From: Stagnihabitans sp039932095
GTDB lineage: Bacteria > Pseudomonadota > Alphaproteobacteria > Rhodobacterales > Rhodobacteraceae
DNA length: 11,958 nucleotides
Direction of reading: 5' to 3'
NCBI GenBank assembly: GCA_039932095.1
Contig: JBDTQR010000143.1
Coordinates: forward strand, 1 to 11,958
The position numbers and the translations under genes were made by a program. Shown here piece by piece: positions 1 to 7,700 of the stretch (position 1 is its first letter; every line of letters starts with the position of its first letter). The notes beneath the pieces were generated by a model that saw nothing but the letters and a program-made list of their open reading frames with translations, was not told the DNA's origin and ran no database searches.

Positions 1-345
1 AATCCGGTCGCCGGGCCGATAGTGACTGGCCAGCCACCCATAGGCGCGCCGGATCAGACTGTCGAAACCGTGGCCCTGAATGATCGACCAGCCATGACGC
101 CAGCCTTCCCATTGCAGCCCCGGCTCATAATAGACATTGCGCTGCGCCGAGGGGCCGGCCTCGGTCAGCAGCCTGTAGATCTGTCCGACATTGGTTTCCT
201 GACCGGGTGTCAGGCTGGAAAAGGTGCCGTCCAGAATGATGATATGATCGACCACACCGCGCTTCGGCCCGGCAGAGGCGGAAGTGTCCGTGGTGGCGGC
301 GGGATGGCCGCGCCACCAGTGGCGAAGGCGGTCGAACATTGGCAC
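1..345 (-). CDS. DUF2235 domain protein (predicted alpha/beta hydrolase), N-terminal part
   Basis: The reverse strand reads 115 codons without a stop from a GTG at 345 to the window edge. Residues 34-62 carry the motif HIIILDGT followed by ETNVGQIYRLL, then VYYEPGLQWEGWR and GHGFDSLIRRAYGWLASHYRPGDRI split over residues 71-115. This is the start of the DUF2235 family, alpha/beta hydrolase-like proteins related to the Tle1 phospholipase effectors of type VI secretion. The GxSxG nucleophile motif would follow just beyond the edge and cannot be checked. An AGGAG at 355-359 sits 9 nt from the GTG, versus 15 nt from the in-frame ATG at 339, so GTG is slightly preferred. Substrate and role are unknown; stand-alone chromosomal members of this kind need not be secreted effectors, and no secretion gene is visible here. 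Confidence 0.8.
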   Translation of the reverse strand, partial: MPMFDRLRHWWRGHPAATTDTSASAGPKRGVVDHIIILDGTFSSLTPGQETNVGQIYRLLTEAGPSAQRNVYYEPGLQWEGWRHGWSIIQGHGFDSLIRRAYGWLASHYRPGDRI

Positions 346-354
346 CGGAACAGG

Positions 355-359
355 CTCCT
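355..359 (-). promoter_or_regulatory. Ribosome binding site that decides the DUF2235 start
   Basis: The reverse strand reads AGGAG here. The gap is 9 nt to GTG 345 and 15 nt to ATG 339, which favours the GTG start (protein beginning MPMFDRL). Confidence 0.45.
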
Positions 360-438
360 GACGGTCAGGTCAGCGTAAATACGTCACCTCGATATAAGGT
401 TAATGCGGCGATTTCGGTGCCGCATCGTGAAATTATTA

Positions 439-470
439 CCCCCTCGCCCGGATTTTTCCAGACGAGGGGG
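439..470 (-). terminator. Intrinsic terminator after the decarboxylase gene
   Basis: A perfect 8-bp inverted repeat (CCCCCTCG at 439-446, CGAGGGGG at 463-470) encloses a 16-nt loop. That loop can form an inner 3-bp stem (GGA/TCC). On the minus strand the stem is followed by TAATAATTTC, a weak T-rich tail, and it lies 25 nt past the decarboxylase stop. The plus-strand side has no T-run. It separates the decarboxylase from the co-oriented DUF2235 gene. The tail is imperfect, so termination may be partial. Confidence 0.55.
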
Positions 471-494
471 CAAGTATAACGCAAAGGTGTGGAG

Positions 495-1640
495 TCAGAG
501 CTTCAGTGACAGCACAGTGCAGCGCCCCAGATCGCCGAATCCGTTGAATCGGCTGTTGGTGACGGTCGAATAGGCACCCATTCCCTGGAATATCACAAAG
601 TCGCCTTCCGCGATGTCGTCCGGCAGCGGCACATCCCCCGGCAACCTGTCAACCGAATCGCAGGTTGGGCCAAAGACGATGGTGCCATGGATGGCGCCTG
701 TCCGCAGATGGCCCTCGGGGTCCAGCACCTGAATCCGGTCGATGATGCCGATCTGGCTGAACTCGAACAGGCTGCCATAGATGCCGTCGTTAAGGAACAC
801 ATGGGTCTGATCACGGTAGCTTTTCACCCGCGCTGCCACAGCAAACGCGTCGCCACACAGGCCCCGGCCCGGCTCGCAGACCAAGGCCGGACGGTCGGCG
901 CCAAAGCTTTCCGTGGCCACCCGGTCAATCGTGTCAAAGATCGCCTCAAGCTCCGGTTCCACGCCGACCGCTCGGTGGTTCGGAAAGCCGCCGCCGACGT
1001 TCAGCCGCGCAATCTTCACCCCGGCCTTGCGCGCGATCACCGCCGCCTCGCGGATATACGCCCCCCAGGCTTCCGGATCGGTGCATTGCGTACCGGGATG
1101 GAAGGTGATCGACGGCACAAACCCTGCCTCAGCCACCGTTTTCAGCAGGTCCACCGCATCCTCTTCGGTCGCGCCAAACTTTGCCCCGAAATTATAGGCC
1201 GCCCCACCCACCGGCAGCTTGAAACGCACCGAGATCTCGACACCCTCTGCCGGAACCAGTTCGATCAGCTTGGCAAGTTCCGACACGGAATCCACCGACC
1301 AGGACTTCACCTTGCGGCTGACGGCATAGGCAATCTCGCTGCGCGACCGCACCGGGTTATGATAGTGGATCGCTGCATCCGGGGCCAGCCGCCGGATCAG
1401 ATCAATCTCGAACGCGCTCGCGCAGTCGAACCCACGGATCCCCGCCGCCACCAGATTTTCGACGACCTCTTCGCCGGGATTGGACTTGACCGCATAGGTC
1501 ACCAGCCCTGGAAAGCCGTCCAGAAACCGCCGCGCCATGGCCTGTACGGCCTGCGGCGCAAAGAACAGCACCGGGTTTTCCGGCTGCTGGTTGCGAAGAA
1601 ATTCGGTCGGGTTGGTCCATATGGTCTTGGACAGTCCCAT
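495..1640 (-). CDS. Fold-type III PLP-dependent ornithine/lysine decarboxylase
   Basis: A 381-residue protein of the ODC/DapDC/ArgDC group IV decarboxylases. These convert ornithine (some members also lysine) to putrescine (or cadaverine) with PLP, in the cytosol. Seen in the sequence: the PLP-lysine motif YAVKSNP with K52; the glycine-rich phosphate loop GGGFP at 216-220; EPGRG at 256-260; LNDGIYGS at 283-290; the substrate-site motif GPTCDSVD at 324-331 with the catalytic Cys327-Asp328 pair seen in eukaryotic ODCs; and GAY at 355-357. The pattern is ODC-like rather than LysA-like. Length is normal for the bacterial form. An in-frame ATG lies 8 codons upstream, but AAGGA at 1649-1653 is 8 nt from ATG 1640, which decides the start. 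The gene is divergent from an Lrp/AsnC regulator that probably controls it. Ornithine versus lysine preference cannot be settled from sequence alone. Confidence 0.9.
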   Translation of the reverse strand: MGLSKTIWTNPTEFLRNQQPENPVLFFAPQAVQAMARRFLDGFPGLVTYAVKSNPGEEVVENLVAAGIRGFDCASAFEIDLIRRLAPDAAIHYHNPVRSRSEIAYAVSRKVKSWSVDSVSELAKLIELVPAEGVEISVRFKLPVGGAAYNFGAKFGATEEDAVDLLKTVAEAGFVPSITFHPGTQCTDPEAWGAYIREAAVIARKAGVKIARLNVGGGFPNHRAVGVEPELEAIFDTIDRVATESFGADRPALVCEPGRGLCGDAFAVAARVKSYRDQTHVFLNDGIYGSLFEFSQIGIIDRIQVLDPEGHLRTGAIHGTIVFGPTCDSVDRLPGDVPLPDDIAEGDFVIFQGMGAYSTVTNSRFNGFGDLGRCTVLSLKL

Positions 1641-1648
1641 CGGCGTGA

Positions 1649-1653
1649 TCCTT
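1649..1653 (-). promoter_or_regulatory. Ribosome binding site that decides the decarboxylase start
   Basis: The reverse strand reads AAGGA, 8 nt before ATG 1640. The longer in-frame start at 1664 would place this site inside the coding region. Confidence 0.6.
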
Positions 1654-1694
1654 TCTGCCAACAAGATGCAAATCCCCTTTCGTTGCCGCCAACA

Positions 1695-1784
1695 TCAATG
1701 GCTATAGCACGGGCACCTGCGAGGTTTTTCCAACCAGGCCAGGTGCGTATGAGCCGCCCTTTTCCTGCAACGAGTTTGCCGCAT
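1695..1784 (-). CDS. Possible leader peptide (upstream ORF) of the decarboxylase, 29 aa
   Basis: Within the decarboxylase leader the reverse strand has ATG at 1784 and a stop at 1695, 54 nt before the decarboxylase ATG. The predicted peptide begins MRQTRCRKRAAHTHLAW and ends RRCPCYSH; it is rich in Arg, Lys and His and has three Cys. The ORF encloses the dyad at 1713-1746, so translating ribosomes would unfold that hairpin. Against it: there is no good Shine-Dalgarno (only a weak GAAG about 11 nt upstream), and the frame stays open upstream of the ATG. By analogy only, enterobacterial speF is controlled by a short basic leader peptide that senses ornithine. It may equally be a chance ORF. Confidence 0.3.
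   Translation of the reverse strand: MRQTRCRKRAAHTHLAWLEKPRRCPCYSH
1713..1746 (-). promoter_or_regulatory. Hairpin in the decarboxylase mRNA leader
   Basis: GCACCTG (1713-1719) pairs with CAGGTGC (1740-1746), a perfect 7-bp outer stem. A nested GGTT/AACC stem (1723-1726 with 1732-1735) has nearly the same centre. No T-run follows on either strand, so it is not an intrinsic terminator. It lies about 70-105 nt upstream of the decarboxylase start, in the region expected to be 5' leader. A conserved cis-regulatory RNA named speF is known upstream of alphaproteobacterial ornithine decarboxylases. I cannot tell whether this hairpin belongs to that family. Confidence 0.4.
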
Positions 1785-1812
1785 ATGGGCTACATCTTCA
1801 TCAAACAAAACA

Positions 1813-1841
1813 GTATAATTGCTAGTTTCTTTCGTTATAAT
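1813..1841. promoter_or_regulatory. Divergent promoter region of the decarboxylase and Lrp-type regulator
   Basis: This AT-rich stretch stands out from the GC-rich surroundings. It has two perfect plus-strand TATAAT hexamers, at 1814-1819 and 1836-1841, starting 22 bp apart. The second would start transcription near 1848, giving the regulator a leader of about 17 nt that keeps its AGAAGG ribosome site. On the minus strand TATACT (1818 to 1813) is a possible -10 for the decarboxylase, giving a leader of about 165 nt. No good TTGACA-like -35 is present for any of them, which fits promoters needing an activator. The 22-bp repeat (TATAATTGC / TATAATGCC) could also be a regulator site. Start points are inferred. 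Confidence 0.4.
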
Positions 1842-1864
1842 GCCCAAAAGAGAAGGCACTATGT

Positions 1865-2296
1865 ATGGATGACCTCGATCGCAACATTCTCGGCCTTTTG
1901 GGGGCCGACGCCCGTATGTCGGTGGCGACCCTTGCACGACGACTAAAGGTAGCGCGGTCCACGATCCAGGCAAGGCTGGAGCGGCTGGAAACCACCGGCA
2001 TCATCGCCGGCTATACTCTGAAACTCGGCGAAGAGGCCCGCCAGGGCCGTCTTCGCGCCTCTGTGCTGATCACGATAGAGCCGCGCGCTCAGGCCGGCAT
2101 CCTGTCGCGCCTGAAATCCATCGCCGAGGTGGAGCGGGTCTTCACCACCTCGGGCCGATTCGACCTCTTGATGCAGATCGCCGCCCCCAACACTCAGGTT
2201 CTCGACCATGTGCTGGACCAGATTGGCGCGCTGACCGGGGTCAAATCCTCAGAAAGCCTGATCCACCTGTCCACCCGCATCGACCGGGCAGTCTGA
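1865..2296 (+). CDS. Lrp/AsnC family transcriptional regulator
   Basis: A 143-residue regulator. Residues 1-50 form the AsnC-type helix-turn-helix: MDDLDRNILGLLGADARMS, then LARRLKVARSTIQARLERLE as recognition region, then GIIAGYTLKL. The C-terminal half (about 64-140) is the RAM ligand-binding/oligomerisation domain, with VERVFTTSGRFDLLMQI matching the family's conserved core. It is slightly shorter than E. coli Lrp, as is usual for single-target AsnC-type members. Start: AGAAGG at 1851-1856 lies 8 nt before ATG 1865; an out-of-frame ATG at 1861 is not used. It is divergent from the decarboxylase, the arrangement typical of a local regulator of its neighbour that often also regulates itself. 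The likely effector is an amino acid such as ornithine, lysine or arginine, but that is inference. Confidence 0.92.
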   Translation: MDDLDRNILGLLGADARMSVATLARRLKVARSTIQARLERLETTGIIAGYTLKLGEEARQGRLRASVLITIEPRAQAGILSRLKSIAEVERVFTTSGRFDLLMQIAAPNTQVLDHVLDQIGALTGVKSSESLIHLSTRIDRAV

Positions 2297-2384
2297 CGCC
2301 GACGCCGCCCGATCAGCGCAAAATTATGTTGAATTCAAACTAAACCGGGCCCATTCTGATCGCCTGTGAAAAGAGGATTCTTCC

Positions 2385-3137
2385 ATGACCCAATCCACCC
2401 ACGGCTCGCCCTGCTGGTATGAATTGACCACCGGCGGCATTGACGCCGCGCAGGCCTTCTACACCGCCGTTCTGGGCTGGCAAATCGCTGACAGCGGCAC
2501 ACCGGGAATGGACTACCGCATCGCCAAGACCGGGGACAGCATGGTTGCGGGCCTGACACCAGCCGAGGATGGCCGCCCGAACGCGTGGATGATCTATTTC
2601 GCCGTCGACAGCGCCGATGCGACCTTCGCCGCCGCCACGACCGCCGGGGCCACCCCGATCGTGCCGCCCGCCGACATCCCCAACACCGGCCGTTTCGCCA
2701 TCATGGTCGACCCGCAGGGCGCAAGCTTTGGCATCCTGCAGCCCTTGCCCGGCGGTCAGGGCGGTGCGTTCGACCAGAAATCGACCAATGCCGGCCACTG
2801 GCATGAGATCATCACTGGCGACCCGATGGCCGCGATGAAGTTCTATGGCGACCTGTTCGGCTGGACCATTAGCCGCTCGATGCAGATGGGGCCGGACATG
2901 ACCTATCACCTGATCGCCTGGAACGGGCTGGAGATCGGCGGGGCCTTCTCGATGTCGGGCGCGCCCAACTACTGGAAGCCTTATTTCGGCGTCGCCTCGG
3001 TCAAGGCCGCCGTGCAATCGGTCAAGGCGGCCGGCGGCACTGTCCTGCGCGACCCCGATGAGGTGCCCGGCGGCGCGTGGACCCTGCAAATCAACGACCC
3101 GCTCGGCGTCTCCCTTGCCCTCGACGGCCCGGCCTAA
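2385..3137 (+). CDS. VOC family protein with two glyoxalase-fold domains
   Basis: A 250-residue cytosolic protein made of two VOC (glyoxalase/bleomycin-resistance/dioxygenase) domains in tandem. Domain 1 spans about 8-120 (PCWYELTT, AQAFYTAVLGW, then GRFAIMVDPQGASFGILQP). Domain 2 spans about 136-248 (AGHWHEI, MAAMKFYGDLFGW, then INDPLGVSLALDG). The layout matches the CFP30/CFP32-like group, whose substrates are largely unknown. Domain 1 lacks the His at the usual first metal position, so a classical glyoxalase I metal site is not evident; binding or detoxification of a small molecule is as far as the call can go. AGAGGA at 2372-2377 lies 7 nt before the ATG. It follows the regulator by 88 bp, a gap that holds the short palindrome TTGAATTCAA (2329-2338). 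Its stop overlaps that of the convergent DUF3592 gene. Confidence 0.88.
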   Translation: MTQSTHGSPCWYELTTGGIDAAQAFYTAVLGWQIADSGTPGMDYRIAKTGDSMVAGLTPAEDGRPNAWMIYFAVDSADATFAAATTAGATPIVPPADIPNTGRFAIMVDPQGASFGILQPLPGGQGGAFDQKSTNAGHWHEIITGDPMAAMKFYGDLFGWTISRSMQMGPDMTYHLIAWNGLEIGGAFSMSGAPNYWKPYFGVASVKAAVQSVKAAGGTVLRDPDEVPGGAWTLQINDPLGVSLALDGPA

Positions 3138-3889
3138 CGCGTCCCGCTGTCGACTTCCCACACCGACGCCAGCCTGCCGTCCGGATCGGCATAGACGGTG
3201 ATCCGCGCGCCGACATCTGGCAGATAGCCCGGGTCACGACCCCGGCTCTCTCCCTGCGCGCCGCTGTCATCCTGCCAGCGGATGCGCCACAGCAGCCGAT
3301 CGTTGATCGTGACATTGGTCGCCTCCTGCGCCAGCACGACCGCGCCGCGCATCGCGCCCCAGTCCCGCAGCCCGACTTGCCGCCACGCAATCCGCCAAAG
3401 CACCGCCAGCCCGATGCCGCCCAGCAGCAGAAACACGCTGCCAATCCCGCCGACCAGCACCGAAACCCACCCCATATTCCCCATCGCCGACGGCGCGGCC
3501 CCACCAAACGCCACCGCATAGTCGGTCGGATCCTCAGCCAGATAGCGCACCTTCACCGGCATCCCTTCGCCGAGCCCGGCATAGAAGTCATAGCCCACCT
3601 GGGTCGAGCCATGCCGCAACTGCCCGCCGGCCTCAAAGCCGAAGCCGACGTTGAACCCGGTGCAGGTCCGGCTGCTGTTCGAACGGTCATCCTGACAGCT
3701 CTGCGCAGTTTCCCACAGCTTTTCGACGCGTCCGGTCACGTCAACCCCATGCGCCGCAAAATTGCGCCCGGCGAGCAGGATGACCACCGCCACCACCGCA
3801 ATCACCAGCCCAACCACAAAGAACACCCCGAACACGATCCCCGGCACACCCCACATCTGTGCCAAAACTCCACGCCTTGGATAGGTCAT
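3134..3889 (-). CDS. DUF3592 family membrane protein, downstream copy of a tandem pair
   Basis: A 251-residue predicted inner-membrane protein. It has a hydrophobic segment at about 14-40, an extracytoplasmic domain at about 41-135, a second membrane segment at about 140-165, and a C-terminal domain with WRIRWQDDSG and ITVYADPDGRLASVWE. The two-helix layout and the VKVRYLAEDP and VYADPDG motifs fit DUF3592, a family without known function. Cys65 and Cys76 lie in the predicted periplasmic loop and match a pair in the upstream paralogue. Start: ATG 3889, with GAGG (3896-3899) overlapping the upstream gene's last codons and only 4 nt between that stop and this ATG, which suggests translational coupling. 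The longer frame upstream is antisense-free overlap in another reading frame and is not used. The stop overlaps the VOC gene's stop. Confidence 0.8.
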   Translation of the reverse strand: MTYPRRGVLAQMWGVPGIVFGVFFVVGLVIAVVAVVILLAGRNFAAHGVDVTGRVEKLWETAQSCQDDRSNSSRTCTGFNVGFGFEAGGQLRHGSTQVGYDFYAGLGEGMPVKVRYLAEDPTDYAVAFGGAAPSAMGNMGWVSVLVGGIGSVFLLLGGIGLAVLWRIAWRQVGLRDWGAMRGAVVLAQEATNVTINDRLLWRIRWQDDSGAQGESRGRDPGYLPDVGARITVYADPDGRLASVWEVDSGTR

Positions 3890-3893
3890 CCGC

Positions 3894-4616
3894 TTACCTC
3901 GTTCCGCAATCGCCTTCCCACACCGGTGCCAGCACGCCGTCCGGGTCAACATAGACCGTGACACTGGTGCCGGCCTCCGGCAACTGCAGCTCTTTGTGCA
4001 ACCGGCTTTCCCCAGTCAACCCGGTGTCGTCGCGCCACTGAATGGTCCACATCTGTGCACCGTTGATCTTGGTGTTGGACATCTTGCGCGCCGTCACCAC
4101 CGCCTGCATCACCCTTCCATGGTCACGCAGACCGATCATCCGCCCCGCCATCTGCAACCGCTGCCGGATGCCATAACCACCCCCCGCCAGAAAACCCAGT
4201 GCCAAGAGGGTCATGAACACCCCGCCTGTCAGCGTCGTCCCGATCTCGATCTCATTGACCGACGGATCATCCTTCACATAGCGCACCGGCAGACTCTGTC
4301 CGACCTGCAGATCATGGTAAAAGCCAGAGCCCACAGTCGTGCTGTCACTCCGCATCACACCCGCCGCATCAAAATCAAAGTCGACATTGTAGGACGAACA
4401 GGTCGACCGGCTGTTGGTGCCGCAAGAGTGGCTCGTCACATAAAGCCGCGTCACCTGCCCGGTCACAGCGACGCCGCGCACGCGCAACGCCCATCCCTCG
4501 CTGAGTTGATAATTGGCAACTCCGGCAAAGATCACCCCCAACACCAGCAGGGTAAGCCAGATCCACCCCGCGACCGATATGACAAACCACCACCACCCCC
4601 GCCGCGGATACGCCAT
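3894..4616 (-). CDS. DUF3592 family membrane protein, upstream copy of a tandem pair
   Basis: A 240-residue paralogue of the following gene. Both start MxYPRRG, carry VTGxV after the first membrane segment, have a loop Cys pair (here C65 and C73 in HSCGTNSRSTC), a GLRD motif after the second membrane segment, and end with VYxDPDGxLAxVWExDxGTR. Membrane segments lie at about 11-34 and 128-150. The loop between them is predicted periplasmic and the C-terminal part cytosolic. AGGGAG (4624-4629, reverse strand) is 7 nt before ATG 4616. It is first in a two-gene operon divergent from valS. Function is unknown; an envelope-associated role is only inference from topology. Confidence 0.8.
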   Translation of the reverse strand: MAYPRRGWWWFVISVAGWIWLTLLVLGVIFAGVANYQLSEGWALRVRGVAVTGQVTRLYVTSHSCGTNSRSTCSSYNVDFDFDAAGVMRSDSTTVGSGFYHDLQVGQSLPVRYVKDDPSVNEIEIGTTLTGGVFMTLLALGFLAGGGYGIRQRLQMAGRMIGLRDHGRVMQAVVTARKMSNTKINGAQMWTIQWRDDTGLTGESRLHKELQLPEAGTSVTVYVDPDGVLAPVWEGDCGTR

Positions 4617-4726
4617 CGCCTCACTCCCTGACCGATGTCGCGACCCTACAGCGCCGCATCACCCGCGCAAACGCTTTCCGCCAGACCGCTATTGGCTTTT
4701 CCACCGGGCAATCCTTCGCTAATAGG

Positions 4727-4738
4727 CTGGCAAGCCAG
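4727..4738. promoter_or_regulatory. Short dyad in the valS leader
   Basis: CTGGC and GCCAG arms flank a 2-nt AA centre immediately upstream of the valS ribosome site. In RNA the loop would be too small for a stable hairpin of this stem, so it is more likely a DNA-level dyad or chance. The whole 4617-4752 divergent gap shows no convincing -35/-10 pair on either strand. Confidence 0.2.
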
Positions 4739-4740
4739 AC

Positions 4741-4744
4741 AGGA
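4741..4744 (+). promoter_or_regulatory. Ribosome binding site that decides the valS start
   Basis: AGGA overlaps the first possible ATG (4744) and lies 8 nt from the in-frame ATG at 4753. This favours a protein starting MPMEKTFNP. Confidence 0.55.
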
Positions 4745-4752
4745 TGACGCCG

Positions 4753-7700
4753 ATGCCGATGGAAAAGACCTTCAACCCGACCGAAGCCGAGGCCCGCATC
4801 TGCAGACTGTGGATCGACCACAAGGTCGGGGCCGCCGGCGCCAACGCGCGTCCGGGGGCCGAGACCTTCTCCATCATGATCCCGCCGCCCAATGTCACCG
4901 GCTCCCTCCACATGGGCCACGCTTTCAACAACACATTGCAGGACATCCTGATCCGCTGGCACCGGATGCAGGGCCATGACACGCTCTGGCAAGTCGGCAC
5001 CGACCACGCCGGGATCGCCACCCAGATGGTCGTCGAACGCGAACTGGCCAAGAACAAGACCAACATGACCCGGCGCGAAATGGGCCGCGAGGCCTTTCTG
5101 GCCAAGGTGTGGCAGTGGAAGGACCAATCCGGCGGCACCATCATCAACCAGCTGCAACGGCTGGGGGCCTCCTGCGACTGGGACCGTGAGGCCTTCACCA
5201 TGTCGGGCAACTTCCCCGACGCCGTGATCAAGGTCTTTGTCGACATGTACCAGAAGGGCCTGATCTATCGCGGCAAACGTCTGGTCAACTGGGACCCGCA
5301 TTTCGAGACCGCCATCTCCGACCTCGAAGTTGAAAACATCGAAGTCGCCGGCCATATGTGGCACTTCAAATACATCCTCGCGGATGGCGAAACCTATGAA
5401 TATGTCGAGAAAGACGCCGAGGGTGCCGTCACCCTGCGCGAGAAACGCAATTACATCTCGATCGCCACCACGCGTCCCGAGACGATGCTGGGCGACGGCG
5501 CCGTTGCGGTTCACCCCTCCGACACCCGCTATGCCCCCATCGTCGGCCGCATGGTCCACCTGCCGCTCTGCGACCGCCTGATCCCGATCATCACCGACGA
5601 ATACCCCGACCCCAATTTCGGCTCCGGCGCGGTAAAAATCACCGGTGCCCACGATTTCAACGACTACGCCGTCGCCAAGCGCGCCAACCTGCCCTGCTAC
5701 CGCCTGATGGACACCTCCGCCCACATGCGCGCCGACGGTGCCCCCTATGGCCAAGCCGTCCAGCGCGCCCGCGAAATCGCCGCAGGCAGCCCGACGACCG
5801 AGGCCGAAGTCGACACCCTCAACCTCGTCCCCGAAAAATACCGCGGAATGGACCGCTTCAAGGCCCGCGAAGCCGTGGTAGCCGACATCAACGCCCTCGG
5901 CCTCTCCGTCTCCACCCTGCAGTCCGAGATCGACCCCGAAACCGGCAGCGAACACCTGACCCGCGAGCCCTTCGTCGAGGCCAAGAAGATCATGCAACCC
6001 TTCGGCGACCGCTCGAAAGTGGTCATCGAACCGATGCTGACCGACCAATGGTTTGTCGACACTGCCAAGATCGTCGGCCCGGCCCTGGACGCCGTCCGCG
6101 ACGGTCGCACCAGGATCATGCCGGAAAGCGGCGAAAAAACCTATTTCCACTGGCTGGAAAACATCGAGCCCTGGTGCATCAGCCGCCAGCTGTGGTGGGG
6201 GCACCAGATCCCGGTGTGGTATGGCCTGAACCTCGACCCCGAAGACTTCATCGACGACGGCGACGACGCGTTGGACGAGGTCGAAATTCTCACCGTCCTG
6301 GTCAACAGCAGTCATCTTGACCGCGATGCCCGCCCACATTGCGCGGCTGAACTCTCCACCGTCGCCGAGAAATTCCGCGACGACCTCGCCCCACTGCCGC
6401 ACCCCCTCAACGCCGCCCGCGTGGTCGAGGTTGCCGATCGACACGCCGCCGCCATACTGCTCGCCAAGTCGCTCGCCGACTACAACCTGTCGCAGGACCC
6501 CACTCACCTGACCTACCCGATCTGGCGCGACCCCGACGTCCTTGACACCTGGTTCTCCTCCGGCCTCTGGCCCATCGGCACCTTGGGCTGGCCCGATACC
6601 ACCCCGGAACTGCAGCGCTATTTCCCCACCTCCGTCCTGATCACCGGGGCCGACATCATCTTCTTCTGGGTCGCCCGCATGATGATGATGCAGCTGGCTG
6701 TGGTCGGTGAAATCCCGTTCCACGACGTCTACCTTCACGGCCTGGTCCGCGACGCCAAAGGCAAGAAGATGTCGAAAAGCCTCGGCAACGTCGTCGACCC
6801 GCTAGAAATCATCGACACTTACGGTGCCGACGCCCTGCGCTTTTCCAACGCCGCCATGGCCTCCCTTGGCGGCGTCCTGAAACTCGACACCCAGCGAATC
6901 GCAGGCTACCGGAACTTCGGCACCAAATTGTGGAACGCCTGCCGCTTCGCCGAGATGAACGGCGTCTGGGAGGGTCACGCCACCCAAACCACGCCCCCCA
7001 CAGCGACCGCCACCGCCAACCAATGGATCATCGGCGAAACCGCCAAGGCGCTGACCGAAGTCAACGACGCCCTGAAAACCTACCGCTTCGACACCGCCGC
7101 CGACACGCTTTACAAATTCGTCTGGGGCAAGGTCTGCGACTGGTATGTCGAATTCGCCAAACCCCTGTTCGACGGCCCCGACGCAACTGAGACCCGTCAA
7201 ACCATGGCCTGGGTCCTCGACCAGTCGATGATCCTGCTCCACCCCTTCATGCCCTTCATCACCGAGGATCTGTGGTCCACCACCGGCACCAGGCGGAAAC
7301 TCCTTGTCCACACCGACTGGCCGACCCTGCCCGAGACCCTGATCAACCCCGATGCCGACCGCGAGATGGCTTTCGTCACCACCCTGATCGACGAAATCCG
7401 CTCCGCTCGCGCCCAGGTCCATGTCCCGGTCGGCCTGAAAACCGACCTTATCGCCACCGCCCTGACTGAAGACGCCCGCGCCGCCTTCCAGCGCAACGAG
7501 GCGCTGATCAAACGCCTCGCCCGGATCGAAACCTTCACCGAGGGCCTCGCCCCCAAAGGCGCCATCACCCTACCCGCCCCCGGCGCCACTTTCGCGATCC
7601 CGCTGCAGGGCCTGATCGACATCGCCGAGGAAAAATCCCGCCTGCAAAAGACCATGGACAAGCTGGCAAAGGAAATCGCCGGACTGAACGGCCGCCTGAA

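Noticed and set aside
22..378. 118-codon plus-strand frame at the left edge
   Set aside because: Antisense to the DUF2235 gene, which has clear family motifs on the minus strand.
687..1946. 419-codon plus-strand frame opposite the decarboxylase
   Set aside because: It is antisense to a gene with all PLP-decarboxylase motifs and runs out of frame into the regulator; its product is Arg/His/Pro-rich with no domain.
2329..2338. Palindrome TTGAATTCAA before the VOC gene as an operator
   Set aside because: Only 10 bp and AT-rich; it can occur by chance and is not placed against a recognisable promoter.
2340..3161. 273-codon minus-strand frame opposite the VOC gene
   Set aside because: Shadow of the VOC coding sequence; Gly/Arg/Val-rich, no family resemblance, and no ribosome site.
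3890..3964. 25-codon N-terminal extension of the downstream DUF3592 gene
   Set aside because: It overlaps the end of its paralogue in another frame; the paralogue's own start (MAYPRRG) matches the internal MTYPRRG.
4621..6738. 705-codon open frame on the minus strand opposite valS
   Set aside because: It lies antisense to an unmistakable valS, has low-complexity Gly/Val/Asp-rich composition with no recognisable domain, and is what GC-rich codon bias produces on the opposite strand.
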